This document shows, piece after piece, positions 11,763 to 23,280 of a stretch of DNA of 64,000 nt. The DNA is taken from the NCBI RefSeq assembly GCF_963576545.1, contig NC_083637.1:20208507-20272506 (forward strand), written 5' to 3'. Made by a program: the position numbers and the translations under genes. Numbering within the stretch: position 1 is the stretch's first letter; the number at the start of each line of letters is the position of its first letter. This stretch comes from Limanda limanda (taxonomy: Eukaryota > Chordata > Actinopteri > Pleuronectiformes > Pleuronectidae). The notes beneath the pieces are model-generated. The model searched no databases. It worked only from the letters and a program-made list of their open reading frames with translations, and was not told where the DNA came from.

Positions 11763-14700
11763 CACGCACACACACAGTGTTTAATGTAAACACATATGTT
11801 GGTTCTGACTTGATACAAATTCTTTTTCCACGATGTGTCTTCAACACTTGCATGCATTATGAAGCAAATTACACATGCTGAAACACAAAATATCAGCTTA
11901 TCCAACACCCCATTGCTTGTTAGGTTTATTGCGTGTTGAGAGAGATTGTCTGTTTGTGTGTCACTGTGTTTCTGTGCCAGACTTCTTTTTTCCCCCTCCA
12001 TGTGTCAGGGTGTTCCTCATATGAAAAACTGACAGTAGATGATGTGTATGATGTCAAACAAGCTGCTGATGTCACACTTTAGTTCAACAGCTTCACAAAT
12101 AAGCTGAGATTGTTTCACAGCCGTGACACAGCGTTTACTGATTCCAGCACAAATAGATAAATAAAATAAATGCTAAATGGAATGTATTTATATAACACTC
12201 TTCCCATCTTCTAAACCACTCGACGCTCTTTACAGCACTTCTATCCACAGAGCACACACTGTTCATACTCTGTCAAAAGATCCAGTTTGAAATGCAGCCT
12301 GGAGGAGCCAGGGATCAAACCACCGGCCTTCTGGTGGGTGGACGACCCTCTCTAACTCAATTGCGTAATGGACATATGTGGTTGTTGTTTTTCAATGTGG
12401 CTACATGCTGCAGACACTGAGACGTCCAAGGCAAACCTCCCATTGCAACGATGAAGTCTCTCTTATCTTATCTATGTATTCTTCAAACATAACTTACATT
12501 CTTCTGTGTTTAACTGTTCCTTGTCACACTGGTCGACTCTTCAGTTGTCTAGATGTGCTGAACCCTGCATCAGATTCATTTGAATCTTTATTCAATATAT
12601 GTTTTTTCCATGTCCTTTTTTCCAGGGGAGGAGAAAGGTCGATGTTTTACCATCGAGTATGTGATGCCCACTAATCTCCAGATGACATCCGAGTCCACTG
12701 TTAGTGTTCTCAGTAAGTAACTGTTGTAGAAAACTAGAGTGGTACTCAGTAGAGCGCTCACCTCTGCCAAGGCCCAATAGTTTCCTCAAATTCAGTCAAT
12801 TTGTCATGTTCCATAAATGGGCCTGATATTCTTCATCAAGATCCATGGATTGTTCTCCGACAAATCATGACAGTCAAAGTGTTAAAGATAGTTTTTAAAA
12901 AATCACCTTTTGAGACAGGTTCTCCTTCATGTATTCAACTGCAACATGCAACTTCACTAGATGTCACTAGATTTTAAACACTGAACCTTTAAGTCTAAAG
13001 TCATCATATACAGTACATAGCCTCAGTCTGACATAAGCCCACACCTTTGTACTAAGATACCATGTCTCGATATGTGGTTCATGCTATTCCTAGTCCAAGC
13101 CCCAGAGCCAGTGTTTTCAAAATAAGAGCCTGTATTTGATAAATGTAAGGTGTCCACTTTCATTTTGACCTCACTTCACATCGGAGAACATGCACGGATA
13201 CACATGAGAACTGGTGGTGTGTAGACAAGAAGTTGGGACTTCAGATGCTGTCAAACATCACATCACTTGTGTTTTCATGCTGTAGTCTGTAACTTTATGC
13301 AGACTCACCTCACCACTGCAAACATGACAGAGCATCTAGTCTAAAAGTCCTAACTCTACTTTCAACTACTGGCTGGCTTTTTGCTGAAGTTTCAATCCTT
13401 CTTCATCAGGGATGTTTGCTTTGTTTTTATCAAGTGATCTTCAGGATAAGAGGTGGTTGTACATCGGGGAGAGTATAGCCTTTGTTTCTGTGCAAAAGTG
13501 GTTGATGGTTTCAAGTCCTTTAGTGCAGCAATTAAAATAGATACCATCAAAGGTAATCTCAGTGACCAAATATTTCAAAAAAGATGACAACACTAAGAAT
13601 AATTTCCATGATTTGATAAATAATTCTTTAGGCAACCAGTTATGTCGAATTTTCAAAGTATTTTTTGTTGTACTGTACTTTATGAGGGAGGAAAAACAGA
13701 AAAACAGATACATTCAGAAGAGTGATGGAACAATAAGGAAATAAAACCAGAAGATAAGTAAAATGTGGATCAAATAATTGCAAACAGAACAATAAAATAC
13801 ACACGATAATATAAATATTGTAAATAAATAATAAATAAATAGGGTTCATCAGTACAAATAACAACCGACATCTGTAAAAGCTTTCAGAAAAGGAAACTTA
13901 GCAATAGACTGAGTTTGTCTAAAGCCTGGTCCCCCTGTGTTAGCAGTTGTGACCTACAAGTGACCAGCAATGGTGCAGAAGTAAATATAATGGAAGCAGT
14001 ATGGATTTATGTAAACGCCTTATTTATTTGACATGCTTGACCTCGTTCTAATAAAGTGATGAAAGTTAAAATGCAGAGAATAATAGTGCTGACGTTTCTA
14101 ATTTTAACAGCTCTGCACCTACCAATGGATCTTCTGTCATCATTTTGCTTTAATTTTACAAATTTTTTATTCTAAAAAGACTGGATGTGTTGTAAGACAT
14201 CTGCAGTAGCTTTTAACAGAAGTTTACCTCCTCAAACTGTACCCAACTAATTAAATAGCCAGTTCCATTAAGGTTATGGCCTCTGACATCTGGTCCACTT
14301 AGCTGGTGACATTGTGTGTAATGGGGAACACAATGGGGGTTCTGGAAATGAGTACCACACTCTCCCTTCGCTTCTGGGAGGTTCCGTACCATTTGCTCGC
14401 AGCAGGAAGGTCCAGCTCCCTCTGAAAATAAGTGAGGAACCATGACCTAAAACCCATTAAATATTAGCTCCACACGGTATAAGTCCAACCTCAGTGGATA
14501 TTGTTATGCTGGTACAGGAAGAGGAAACCCTTCCATTAAAAGACTGAGTTGCAGATCTAAAAATTAACCTTAACAGTATCTGTTTTTTTCCAAGCTTCTC
14601 ATTAAGTTCCACTCAAACAGATCGGTTCCTCTCATTCTTCCTCTTTTTTCATTTCAGAGATGATCCGCTCGGCCACACCTTTCCCTCTGGTCAGCCTCTT

Positions 14701-16419
14701 CTTCATGTTCATCGGGTTTGTGCTCAGCAACATTGGCCACATCCGACCTCATCGCACCATCTTGGCCTTTGTTTCTGGAATCTTCTTCATCCTGTCAGGT
14801 AACCGGTCTTGGTTTGGATTTAACACACATCATATTGAAATACACATTATATTTAAGAGGGTGAAATAACTAAAGGGGAAATTAGTTTTAATATCCACTG
14901 TTGGCATGTTGTAGAGTTAAACTTATTGTTATTGTTCTAATCAAATCTGTTATTACTCGATGCACAGGTTGATTCGTGGTAACAAGAGTGATGCCTTTCA
15001 TTTATACTGATATAGTGTCTGAATGTAAACTACCTGTGTCTCCCTGCCCCCCCACAGGTCTGTCTCTGGTCGTTGGTCTGGTCCTGTACATCTCCAACAT
15101 TAATGACGAGATGTTGAACAGGACCAAAACCAACGATGCCTACTTCAGCTACAAGTACGGCTGGTCGTTCGCCTTTGCCGCCATCTGCTTCCTGCTCACT
15201 GAGGTAACTTCACTACAGCTAATCTGGATAATGTCACATAATGGAAGTGATACGTTCAACCTTTCGTACCCAAGCAAAGCATCATGTTGACAGCTTTAAT
15301 CTATTGGGTCCCATTGGTGTGTAGCATCAGTTAGAATGTAGTTAAGCATCTTTTCACGAAGACACCAGTCTGTTGTATCCTTAAATCTACTTTCTTTTTG
15401 TAAGCGGTGTAATCTGTCATTTGACAAAAAACGACAGACGAATGCATCAAACATGATCTTTTACGTCCTAAATAGGACAAATAATGTCCTTCAAATGTCA
15501 ACAACTTTAAAATGTTTTGCTGTGAGAAAAAAGCATGCTAATTCAAAATGAATTAGATGTATTTAATGTGTCTATGCAGTTTCTCTTGTGGTAAATAGAT
15601 TCTCCCTTTAGAAAAGAGGAACAGAGGTTTGCAAGATGCTTCTGGTTCATAATAACCAAAACTTTGAGCCCATCCGCTTTCATTTGACCACAAATCAGCA
15701 TCTGGGGTCTTTCAGTCCGACTAGTTTCTCATACCACAATTCAAAGGATTCTTCACAATAAACACATACAGTGGTAGTTTTTGCATTTGTTTTAAGTCCA
15801 GTTGAGATTTTGGCCAATCTTTATGGACAGCTTGAGGATGAATTAAAAAGCTGATGCATTTTGGTCATTGAGCTCTGACTGGTTTGCTCCCCACATAGAC
15901 TGTTTACCTGTGGGCAACCAGAGCATGCTCAAACCTGATTGGTCAAACTAGAAAGCTTCCAGGCCCCAAATCTCGTCCCTTGTTGACAGATTGTGAACCT
16001 GTCAAACAAACATAAACTTACCATATTTAGATAACTATATCCTTACTTCCATTTCATAATGTATTAGGTAAAATTCAAACTATTCACAAACAGCACTTAT
16101 AAGGATATGAGCTAACAAGAGTAAACCTTGTGTCCCTGTGCCCTGTGCCCCCCAGGCGGCCGGTGTCATGTCGGTCTATCTGTTCATGAAGCGCTACACA
16201 GCGGAGGAGATGTACCGGCCCCATCAGGGCTTCTACCGGCCCCGACTCAGCAACTGCTCCGATTACTCCGGCCAGTTCCTCCACCCAGACGCCTGGGCCG
16301 GTCGAGGCCGCAGTGCCTCCTCCATCTCCTCCGACGCCTCCGTCCAGATGAACGCCTCCAACTACCCTGTCCTCCTCAAGTGTCCGGACTACGAACAAAT
16401 GTCCTCCTCACCATGCTGA
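8490..16419 (+). CDS. cacng5: cacng5: voltage-dependent calcium channel gamma-5 subunit (type II TARP)
   Basis: The CDS joins 8490-8685, 12626-12712, 14658-14798, 15058-15203 and 16156-16419 (834 nt, 277 aa; human CACNG5 is about 275 aa). Gamma-5 is a four-pass claudin-fold membrane protein, known as a type II TARP that modulates AMPA-receptor gating in neurons and glia. The sequence shows TM1 near residues 8-28, a first extracellular loop with DYWLYLEEGV, the N-glycosylation site NQS at 45, GLW at 57-59 and Cys62/Cys72. TM2 is near 103-122, TM3 129-153 and TM4 178-201. The intracellular tail carries the gamma-5-typical FYRPRLSNCSDYSGQFLHPD and ends SSPC, an atypical PDZ ligand. Close agreement with recalled mammalian CACNG5 along its whole length separates it from gamma-7. 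Whether it is the a or b ohnolog cannot be told. All splice sites are GT-AG with phases 1,1,1,0. Confidence 0.96.
8943..9020 (-). repeat. Retroposon-like tail with (TTAGA)n and (TA)n
   Basis: Four tandem ATTAG units are followed by ATTCAACTTTATTGTCATTG and an ATATAT run. Read on the minus strand this is CAATGACAATAAAGTTGAAT followed by a TCTAA repeat, the typical 3' end of fish non-LTR/SINE copies. No coding part remains here. Confidence 0.5.
10302..10341. repeat. Perfect 18-bp inverted repeat (hairpin)
   Basis: GCTAAATGTGTAACATAT (10302-10319) and its exact reverse complement (10324-10341) flank the 4-nt loop GACA. It lies inside a cacng5 intron. Confidence 0.9.
10830..10985 (+). repeat. 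3' tail of a non-LTR element or SINE
   Basis: CCTGCTGCTGTAACAAGTGA, then CCCAGATGTGTGGATC, AATAAAGTTTGATTGATT and a TCTAA-type repeat form the usual 3' end of L2-like retroposons in fish. The tail itself folds as a short palindrome (GATTAGATTC / GAATCTAATC). No open reading frame remains. Confidence 0.5.
11692..11776 (+). repeat. (AC)n microsatellite
   Basis: About 85 bp of AC dinucleotides with two AC-to-GC interruptions at the 3' end. Confidence 0.97.
12175..12350 (+). repeat. Dispersed repeat related to 45395-45500
   Basis: The block TATATAACACTCTTCCCATC with CTTTACAGCACTTCTATCCA resembles 45398-45500 (TATAACACTCTTCTATTGC, TTTACAGTACC). It is a short fish interspersed repeat, diverged here. 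Confidence 0.4.
12626..12712 (+). CDS. cacng5: cacng5 coding exon 2
   Basis: It follows the acceptor TTTTTTCCAG and completes the split Gly codon. It encodes the rest of the first extracellular loop, including RCFTIEYVMP and the second conserved Cys. It ends in phase 1 at CTCA|GTAAGT. Confidence 0.94.
12713..14657 (+). other. cacng5: cacng5 intron between coding exons 2 and 3
   Basis: A 1.9-kb AT-rich intron. Just after the donor it holds dispersed repeat family A (12733-12900). Otherwise I see nothing that codes. Confidence 0.85.
12733..12900 (+). repeat. Dispersed repeat family A, copy 2
   Basis: AACTAGAGTGGTACTCAGTA, CCTCTGCCAAGGCCCAATAG, a Pro-codon-free AAATTCAGTCAA block and AAGATCCATGGATTG follow the same order as the copy at 6765-6990. 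Confidence 0.6.
14658..14798 (+). CDS. cacng5: cacng5 coding exon 3
   Basis: A 141-bp exon between TTTCATTTCAG and TCAG|GTAACC, entering and leaving in phase 1. It encodes TM2 and the start of TM3 (MIRSATPFPLVSLFFMFIGF onward). The corresponding cacng4 exon is also exactly 141 bp, as expected of paralogs. Confidence 0.96.
15058..15203 (+). CDS. cacng5: cacng5 coding exon 4
   Basis: It lies between CCCCCACAG and GAG|GTAACT and leaves in phase 0. It encodes the end of TM3, the extracellular INDEMLNRTK loop with an NRT sequon, and most of TM4 with YKYGWSFAFA. Confidence 0.95.
15204..16155 (+). other. cacng5: cacng5 intron between coding exons 4 and 5
   Basis: A 952-bp phase-0 intron with no recognised element. 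The single-exon-tail paralog cacng4 has no intron at this point, which fits the type II TARP gene structure. Confidence 0.85.
16156..16419 (+). CDS. cacng5: cacng5 coding exon 5 (C-terminal tail)
   Basis: It begins after TGCCCCCCAG with AAGVMSVYLFMKRYT and ends with SSPC and TGA at 16417-16419. It is GC-rich relative to its surroundings, with third-position C/G preference typical of conserved fish exons. Confidence 0.95.
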   Translation, partial: AAGVMSVYLFMKRYTAEEMYRPHQGFYRPRLSNCSDYSGQFLHPDAWAGRGRSASSISSDASVQMNASNYPVLLKCPDYEQMSSSPC

Positions 16420-18575
16420 GGCGGTGGTGTCAGCACCTTTGGTGTCAATTTGATCTGCCTGGATTTTGTCCAATGATTTGATATTATCCAGCTTGAATCA
16501 CTACTAGTCCCTTCTGCAAGTGTCCTGACTGTGACCTGATTCTCTCTCTACCGTCACCACTGCTGATTTGTTTTGGTCACACCTTTTAGTTCTGTGGGGA
16601 GTTAAAGTTAAGTTGAAGGTTTGCCAGTTCACTTTATTCACAGCTGACAGGTCTTATTCCAGGGAGAGCTGAGTCAGAAAGGAAAGAGTTTGACAAGATT
16701 GTACTTTGATCTGTTTTTTCTGTAGTCGACTGTTACTTGACGAGCTGACCGAGGTCGAGTGACGTTATCTGAGAGGAGTAACTCACGTAGCCGCAACCTG
16801 CAGTGAGCACTTTGACTGTTACACGCTACAGGATTACACGCTTCACATCTGCAGACATGGAGAGTTTAGAATATAGATTATAGTTGCGACAGACGGCCGT
16901 GTGCATTGGGTGTGCACATTTTAAAGTCACACAGTATAATAGGTTGTATCAGTCAGGAAGCAGAAACTTATCTCTGGAGTAGAGGAGCCTTTTCAGGAGG
17001 TTCAAATTAAGTTGGAATAGTATTGCACATGTGCATCAGCAGATTTATCTCACATCCTCAGTTGCCACTATTTAAAAGCAGCTCTTTGTTGTTGTAATAT
17101 AACGTTGGTTTTCTCATGTGCACCACAACAGTTTCAGCCATGTTCACGTGACGTCAGGAGCCAGAGCTCAGCTTTTTTCCATGTTTCAGTGCAGAGCTTA
17201 ATGATACACATGATGAATGTGAGTTTAATAGGATCATTTTATTTGACGTGCAATTTAATAAAAACAAACAGACTGACTGGTGTAACATGACGGGAGAGTT
17301 GGTTTAATAACATATGGTGTTTGAACTTCCATGTGAACCTCACCTCTTTCTGAACTTTCAGCCGTGTTGATTTACCAAAGGGAGGGTTTGTATTATAGAC
17401 CGCTAGTCATATGCACATGACATATTTTCTGTTTAAACTGCCAAAATCTGAATATTCTAATGGTTGTGTAAATTTTTTAAGTATATTGTTGTATAGTTTG
17501 TAAAGTAAATGAAACAGACCAAACATAATAGTATTCTTTATCTGCTCCCATTGCTTCTGTGTTTTCAGAGAACCCACGATTCCTTTTTACAGCGATCATC
17601 TTAGATGATCAAGTAATTACAAACAAAATTAAATCTGAAGGAAGAAAACCAGCTCCATTGGGGCAATAATGCTTCATTAATTTCTCAGTGTGAATAGGAA
17701 ATAGAAAGGCCAAAGGGGATGTAGTCGTATTGTGATGTCAGGTGCTGTGAGGGTCTATTTTGATACAGGGCCTTTGTGAATGTAGGGTGTCATAGGAAAC
17801 AAGCATAATGAGAATAAAATACCTCTCCTGTAGAAATATATTGAACCAAATTATAGACAAATATTTTTCTAGCTCCTCCCCTATAATGCCAGAATATTGT
17901 TAAATGTTTGACCTACAGATATTTATGCCACGGAAAAAGTTGTGTTCAGGTTAAGTGGCAACGTTTTGAATATAAACATTTCATGCAGTATTTCAGTGTG
18001 AGTAAACATAATACAGAGAAACATTTTGTCTTGTGCAATAATTTTATAGTTTAGTTTGGTATATTACTGGAATGATAATTACTGTTGGTATTTACTGTTG
18101 CATGGTGTGAATTCCACATGTTATTAATAGCAACATTTCGTCACAGGATCGTGGTTTTCAACCTGCAGAACATGAAAAAAAACATATATCCAAAATGAAC
18201 TAATAAACACAACGTGTGCCAAACTAATCTTTCACTCCTCAAAACTGATCTTATACAGTATTTTATTTATTTGAACACAATGTAAATATGAAATTAGCAT
18301 TAACACAAATATTTGTATACATGGCAGTATAAGTAAAATATGGTCCTTCTGTTGTTGATCTGCAGTAAATGTGACAGCTGCTTCGCCTCCTGCATCACAT
18401 TGAGAATGTGAGCTTTTTGTATAATGTGAAATTTCATGTATGTAAAGTATTCAGATGGTGTCAGACATGAGATGTCAATATCTGTGTATTTTTTAAATCA
18501 GAGTCATTTTCATGATGTTAAATGTGTGGGATCTGTAAACTCAAAGAAATAAAGTCTCATGGGATTTGATAAACA
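16420..18575 (+). other. cacng5: cacng5 3' UTR (predicted)
   Basis: Roughly 2.1 kb from the stop codon to the first convincing polyadenylation signal followed by a GT/T-rich element. It is AT-rich with long T and A tracts and no coding potential. The extent is inferred, and earlier weak signals could be used. Confidence 0.55.
18548..18553 (+). terminator. cacng5: Polyadenylation signal AATAAA of cacng5
   Basis: AATAAA is followed about 30 nt later by the GT/T-rich GCGTGTTTCTTCTG, the usual layout of a vertebrate cleavage site. Confidence 0.55.
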
Positions 18576-21500
18576 AAAAGCGTGTTTCTTCTGCTCACGT
18601 CTCTGAAATGTCTGTATTATAAAAAGTAGATATAGATTAAATAAAACAATAGATGTTGATATCTATATTAATATTTGTTGTGAATGTGCCACAGTGTTAA
18701 ATTCAAGTTTCTGACAGCCTCACTATTAACATAAATAGTTTACCCACTCACGTCATTATCACTGTAATTTCCTTTGTGATGACATTAGTTAACACCACAT
18801 TGAATTCTGAATGAGCCTAACACATTTAGTTTACACAACTTTGTCGTTATTAGAGGTTTTCATTCAGTTTCTTTTGACTTTGAGTAACTGTGTCTGCTCC
18901 TGGTTTAGATAAAATAAGTGGGGGGGCTGGAGTTTCTTTGCATGAGTTCTATTTGCCCATTCCCATCGTTTCCAAATGATCAGATTATATGTCTCCCCTC
19001 TGTCTCATTGTTAGTCGTTTGTTTTGTTCACAGTATTTTTTAGGAGAGTTGTGATTGTTTCACCTCTGTAACACGTTAATTTACTCAATTGAATATTTTT
19101 GGCTGAAATTAATCCCATCTTTTGAAAAGTAGTAATCCTGTGCTCACTTGTCCTTTGACTGCTTGGTCCCTGACAATGTCAAAATATCAAAAAAATAAGA
19201 CCCAGTCTTTTGCCAGGTATTTTTTTTACAACATGCTCATGGTTCCATCAATTCTGGTAAAAATACAAATTTGACATTTGTGTCACAGATAAGTCCTTCA
19301 GTGGCAGTTAAGATGCTAAGGACAGTCGTATGATAATAGAGACGTCTAGAGTTTTTCATAATAGAATAAACGTTTAAGGTTTTGTCCTTAGAACAGTACA
19401 CACACTGGAAACAGCAGATATTTAAACATGCCTTGATCGTGTTGGTAGTGAACAATTGCAGCTGTATTACATACATCATGTGACACTGAAATCTGACCTC
19501 CTCCTATTAGTAAACAATGAATTATTGATATGTAGTTATGGCTAATATGCTGCACAATATCGCCCTCTATTAACAAAGAGCGGACATGCAACTCAGTGAG
19601 ATCTTGCATGAAACAAATACTAACGGCTGAATTTCTTTCTTTGAGCTCAGTCACACAACAAAAATAATAAAGCACCATGATAGAAGGATCGTTTGCCCTC
19701 GAACTGAATGAGCAGTTTCATCTGAGGAGCTGATCTCCAAACCCAACATTCAAACTGCACCGTGCAAATTTCATTGTTGCAGGTAACTAATTGAATTTGT
19801 CTCTTGCTGCGTCATGGAAGAAGAAATCAATGAATTATACAATAACAGTGTTTTGGTAAAGTGGACTCGTTCTCCTCCAGGTCTGCAGAAACTGGTTGTT
19901 TCTGATAAGAGGAAGCCCCGTGCCTTTTGACAACACCGCCATCTAGTGTCATTGCTGTGAAGACACACATCTTTCTTATCGATTTTTTTTAGATGTTTGC
20001 CAATCGTAACGCCGGGGCTGCTCTTTAGGGGGCGCTAGTCAGTTATTTTGCTGCGCCCATTCCTCAAAACCATGTGAATGTCTGCAGGGGGGGGTAGTTT
20101 GTACACAAATGTAGTTTGAGGGAGAGTGAAACTCGAACACCGGATTTATATCCTTTTCGTGTTGAGTTGATGAACTTTAATGCCACGCCATTAATATGGC
20201 ATTTGACTAAAAGTGATAGTAATCTTTTTTTGAATTTTATTTATTTATTAATTTTTTTTTTTTAAACAAAAAAAACTCCAGCATCACCACAGCTGGAAAC
20301 ATGATAAACTGGACGGGTTTCACACAATAATGAAAAAAACACGCATGGAAAGTGCAACAAATACCAAACTAACTACCTTGTCATTTCTGTGTGTGGGTTC
20401 ACCATCTAGTAAGAGGGAGGATTTGAAGTGGTTTGATTTAATTTGTGAGCTGTGCATGGTACTGCCAGTGGGGAGGATTGAGCAAGTTGTTTTAACTGAA
20501 AACAGCCGATGGTGTAGTATTAATCATCATTATTATCTGACACCAGACATCTCGCCAAAGAGAAGCCCTTCCAGCCAGCAGATTAGAAAAGCTAATGCAA
20601 TATAGTTTATTTGTTCACTTTAGTATGGCCCTTCAAGAAAAGGTTCAAAAAGTGAAATTGTCCATGATAGGAAAAATGTTCCCCATCCATTCGTAAAATC
20701 GGCAAGATAAGATGTGCCACTGCTTGGAGAACAACATTCGGATCAGTTTTCAGAGTTTGTATTTTTTTCTTCCTGTGTGTGTGCTGCGCTGCAGTTCTTA
20801 TGAACCACTGAAAAGTAGCATTAACTTGTTTGAGGTTAATTCAAAGTCGAGATCACAAAAAAGTGACATATTTCTGCAGGCAGTTTGGTTTGACATAACA
20901 GTTTAACCTCCTGTAGCATTTTTATAAGTCATATTTACAGTCTTATGCTTACTATTATACCAAATAAATCTGTCCATGTGAAATCTATTACAACAGTATG
21001 TCTACACCTTTTGCCCTCCTTGGTCCCCTCGTCTGTCTCCTGTTTTTCCCCTGACTACTTATGGAGAAGACACATCCTCTGACTGTTGCCTTCTGCTGAA
21101 TAAGTTAATTGTAAATGCAGCCAGCGTTTAATCTCAGTTCAGTCGCAGGCCTGAAGGACGAACACATGTGGAGCCTGAGGCTGTGAGCGTTTATCAGACT
21201 GTCTCATTAATGTTGACAGTTGTGGCTTTTTCATGTTTCCAGCTCCACATCATGACCTCTGTGCTCTGTGCTTGCTTTACTTAGTGTAATCAAGTAATTA
21301 ATTAGACTAATAATGAACTAATGACACTGCATGTGTGCGTGTGTGTTTTATACTATAGGGACCGGACTGATTAGCTCGTGACTCACTGACACTATGAATT
21401 GTTTCAGTCCAGCTGTGAGCCCTCTGCTCTTTTCTCTGAGGGCAGAAGGAAATGAGATTTAAGACGTGAACAAAGTTATTGTTTCACTGATATCTTTCTT

Positions 21501-22185
21501 TATATGTCTTTTTACTCTTATTTTACTGCTTCTAATACAAAGGGTGGACAAAATAAAAAGGGAATCTACACAAGCGGTATTGTTGTTGTAGTCCAGCTCA
21601 ATATCTCGGTAAAACCAAAAACTACTGCTATTACATTATTAGTTTAGACAGTGTCTTGATGCATTGTGCTAAAATTATGTATGAGTAGAGGAGAAAAAAT
21701 AGTACTAGGCCCAGGGGAGGGATCAATTGAAAAGCTGCCGGGTTTTGAAGAGGAAGAAAATTAAAGAAAAGGAAGAAAGGGATCAATGTCATGAGTGATG
21801 TTGTTCACAACCACTTAACAAACACTTGTGGTACACTTAAGCCTGTGTATTGCTTGATTCAATATAAAAAAATGTGTTCCTAAGAATGAGTATTTGCATC
21901 AACAATAGAAATCCCTGAGGTTCGAGTACTCATAAATCTGAAGACACAGAGGAAGCATGAAGAGAGGAGGCAGACATGTTTCCCTCTGTTACTGCATCTC
22001 CAGTTTCACGGCAGCTGAGAATAAGTTATTCAAACATGACGAAGGAGTAAAGATTCAAATAAATGTACAAAAATCATCACATTAACTTTTTTACTTGCTT
22101 TTAAATATGCATATATAATATATAAGCATTCAAAGTACTTGCAGAGGGCAACCTACTCCCAAATGCAAGGGTCTAGTAGTGGAGT
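18576..22185. other. Intergenic, cacng5 to satellite array
   Basis: AT-rich DNA with homopolymer tracts (T/A-rich near 20223-20275) and a fragment near 20007-20085 resembling a dispersed fish repeat (GGGGGCGCTAG, TGCGCCCATTCCTCAAAACC). I see no gene. Confidence 0.6.
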
Positions 22186-22301
22186 GGTGTAACAGTGAAC
22201 CACCTGAAAATAAAGCGATTTAATCGTAGTACAGTTATATGAATAATGTACTAGAGTACAGCAACTGAGTAAATGTACTTAGAGAAATTTCACCACTGGC
22301 T
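22186..22301. repeat. Dispersed MITE-like fragment
   Basis: GAGTACAGCAACTGAGTAAATGT and CTTAGAGAAATTTCACCACTGG read in reverse as CCAGTGGTGAAA...GTACATTTACTCA, the end of a common teleost hAT-type MITE. The opposite end was not found. Confidence 0.4.
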
Positions 22302-23055
22302 ATGAGTCTGTTCAGTTATTTGCTCTGGCTGTTTAAATATTGGGGCTGAAGCACCACAGACTATGGATAAAGATCAGACATAAAGATCCTGAGACAAAGA
22401 TTCTGTGCAAAAAATATATTTTTATTTGAAAGTGGACTTTTGGTTTGCTGATTGCAAATCATGGTTTGGTCACTGGGGGGCTCCTTAAAATATTAATTGT
22501 AAACAAACCCTGTGAAACAACCCAGACAGTGTCTCTCACTGCTTCACAAACAGAGGTAAGAGAAAGATCTTCAGTATTTCTATCAGTAGCCAATTACTTT
22601 TATAACATGTCTAAAACTAAACTCATCACCTATTGATGAATTTGAATAATTCCATTGCTTGTTTCTCACCTTTCTCAGCGAAAAAAATCCTCAAACGATT
22701 GCCCAAATCAATTATCAACAGGGGGCTTTATATTTGAAGATTTCACAACTTGGCTTTCTGAATTATTTAGGAAGAATTCACGTTTTTTTTTTATCACTGA
22801 TGTTGTGCAGCCAGGTACAAGGCTGGTTGGACTCGTGGGATGAGAAATGTAATGTTTAAAGACTAAATGAGCCCTTTCAAAATCTATAAAACCACCTGCT
22901 GCTCGCTGCCACCAGCCAAAACTCCTTGAGTTTGAAAAGTCAGCGCTGGACAGTGGACACATGGAGCAGTGTCTCATTTCATTTGATGTGGACACAAAAT
23001 ATTTTCAATATTAGTTAACTTTGACAAAACACGTGACAGACAAAACCCAAATCCT

Positions 23056-23280
23056 TTAACCCTTTGATACACAACATGGGTCAAAAGTGACCCAATGGAG
23101 TTTTAATTGTAAATATCTTTGCAATAAAGTTGTTTGATCATTCAGAATTCCAGGAATTCCTCAATTAACAAGTTTTGTATCATCACAAATTCTTATTTTT
23201 ATATGTCCTTTTTTACTTTTTTAATAAAAATCATTTTTGTATCACAATCCTTCTAAGGCACAACATGGGTCAAAAATTAG
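23056..23280 (+). mobile_element. piggyBac-like terminus abutting the satellite
   Basis: The target tetranucleotide TTAA (23056-23059) is followed by CCCTTTGATAC, and then by GGGTCAAAAGTGACCC, a perfect 6-bp inverted repeat. TTAA plus CCC is how piggyBac-type elements begin. A 17-bp direct repeat (CACAACATGGGTCAAAA at 23070-23086 and 23259-23275) links this end to the first satellite unit. No transposase is seen. The opposite terminus was not found, so this may be a non-autonomous element broken by the array. Confidence 0.4.

Larger units (their letters stand above)
8686..12625 (+). other. cacng5: cacng5 intron between coding exons 1 and 2
   Basis: A 3.9-kb intron. It contains a TTAGA-repeat with a retroposon-like tail near 8943-8995, a perfect hairpin at 10302-10341, a LINE/SINE-like 3' tail near 10830-10985, an AC microsatellite at 11692-11776 and a repeat-like segment at 12175-12245. 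I see no other gene. Confidence 0.85.

Noticed and set aside
13370..13864. Possible transposon remnant (overlapping AT-rich ORFs on both strands)
   Set aside because: No recognised protein blocks or terminal repeats; open frames are explained by AT-rich composition.
16084..16481. Antisense and shifted ORFs over cacng5 exon 5
   Set aside because: Shadows of the GC-rich real exon; the same is true at 39239-39995, 47698-47974 and 58062-58350.
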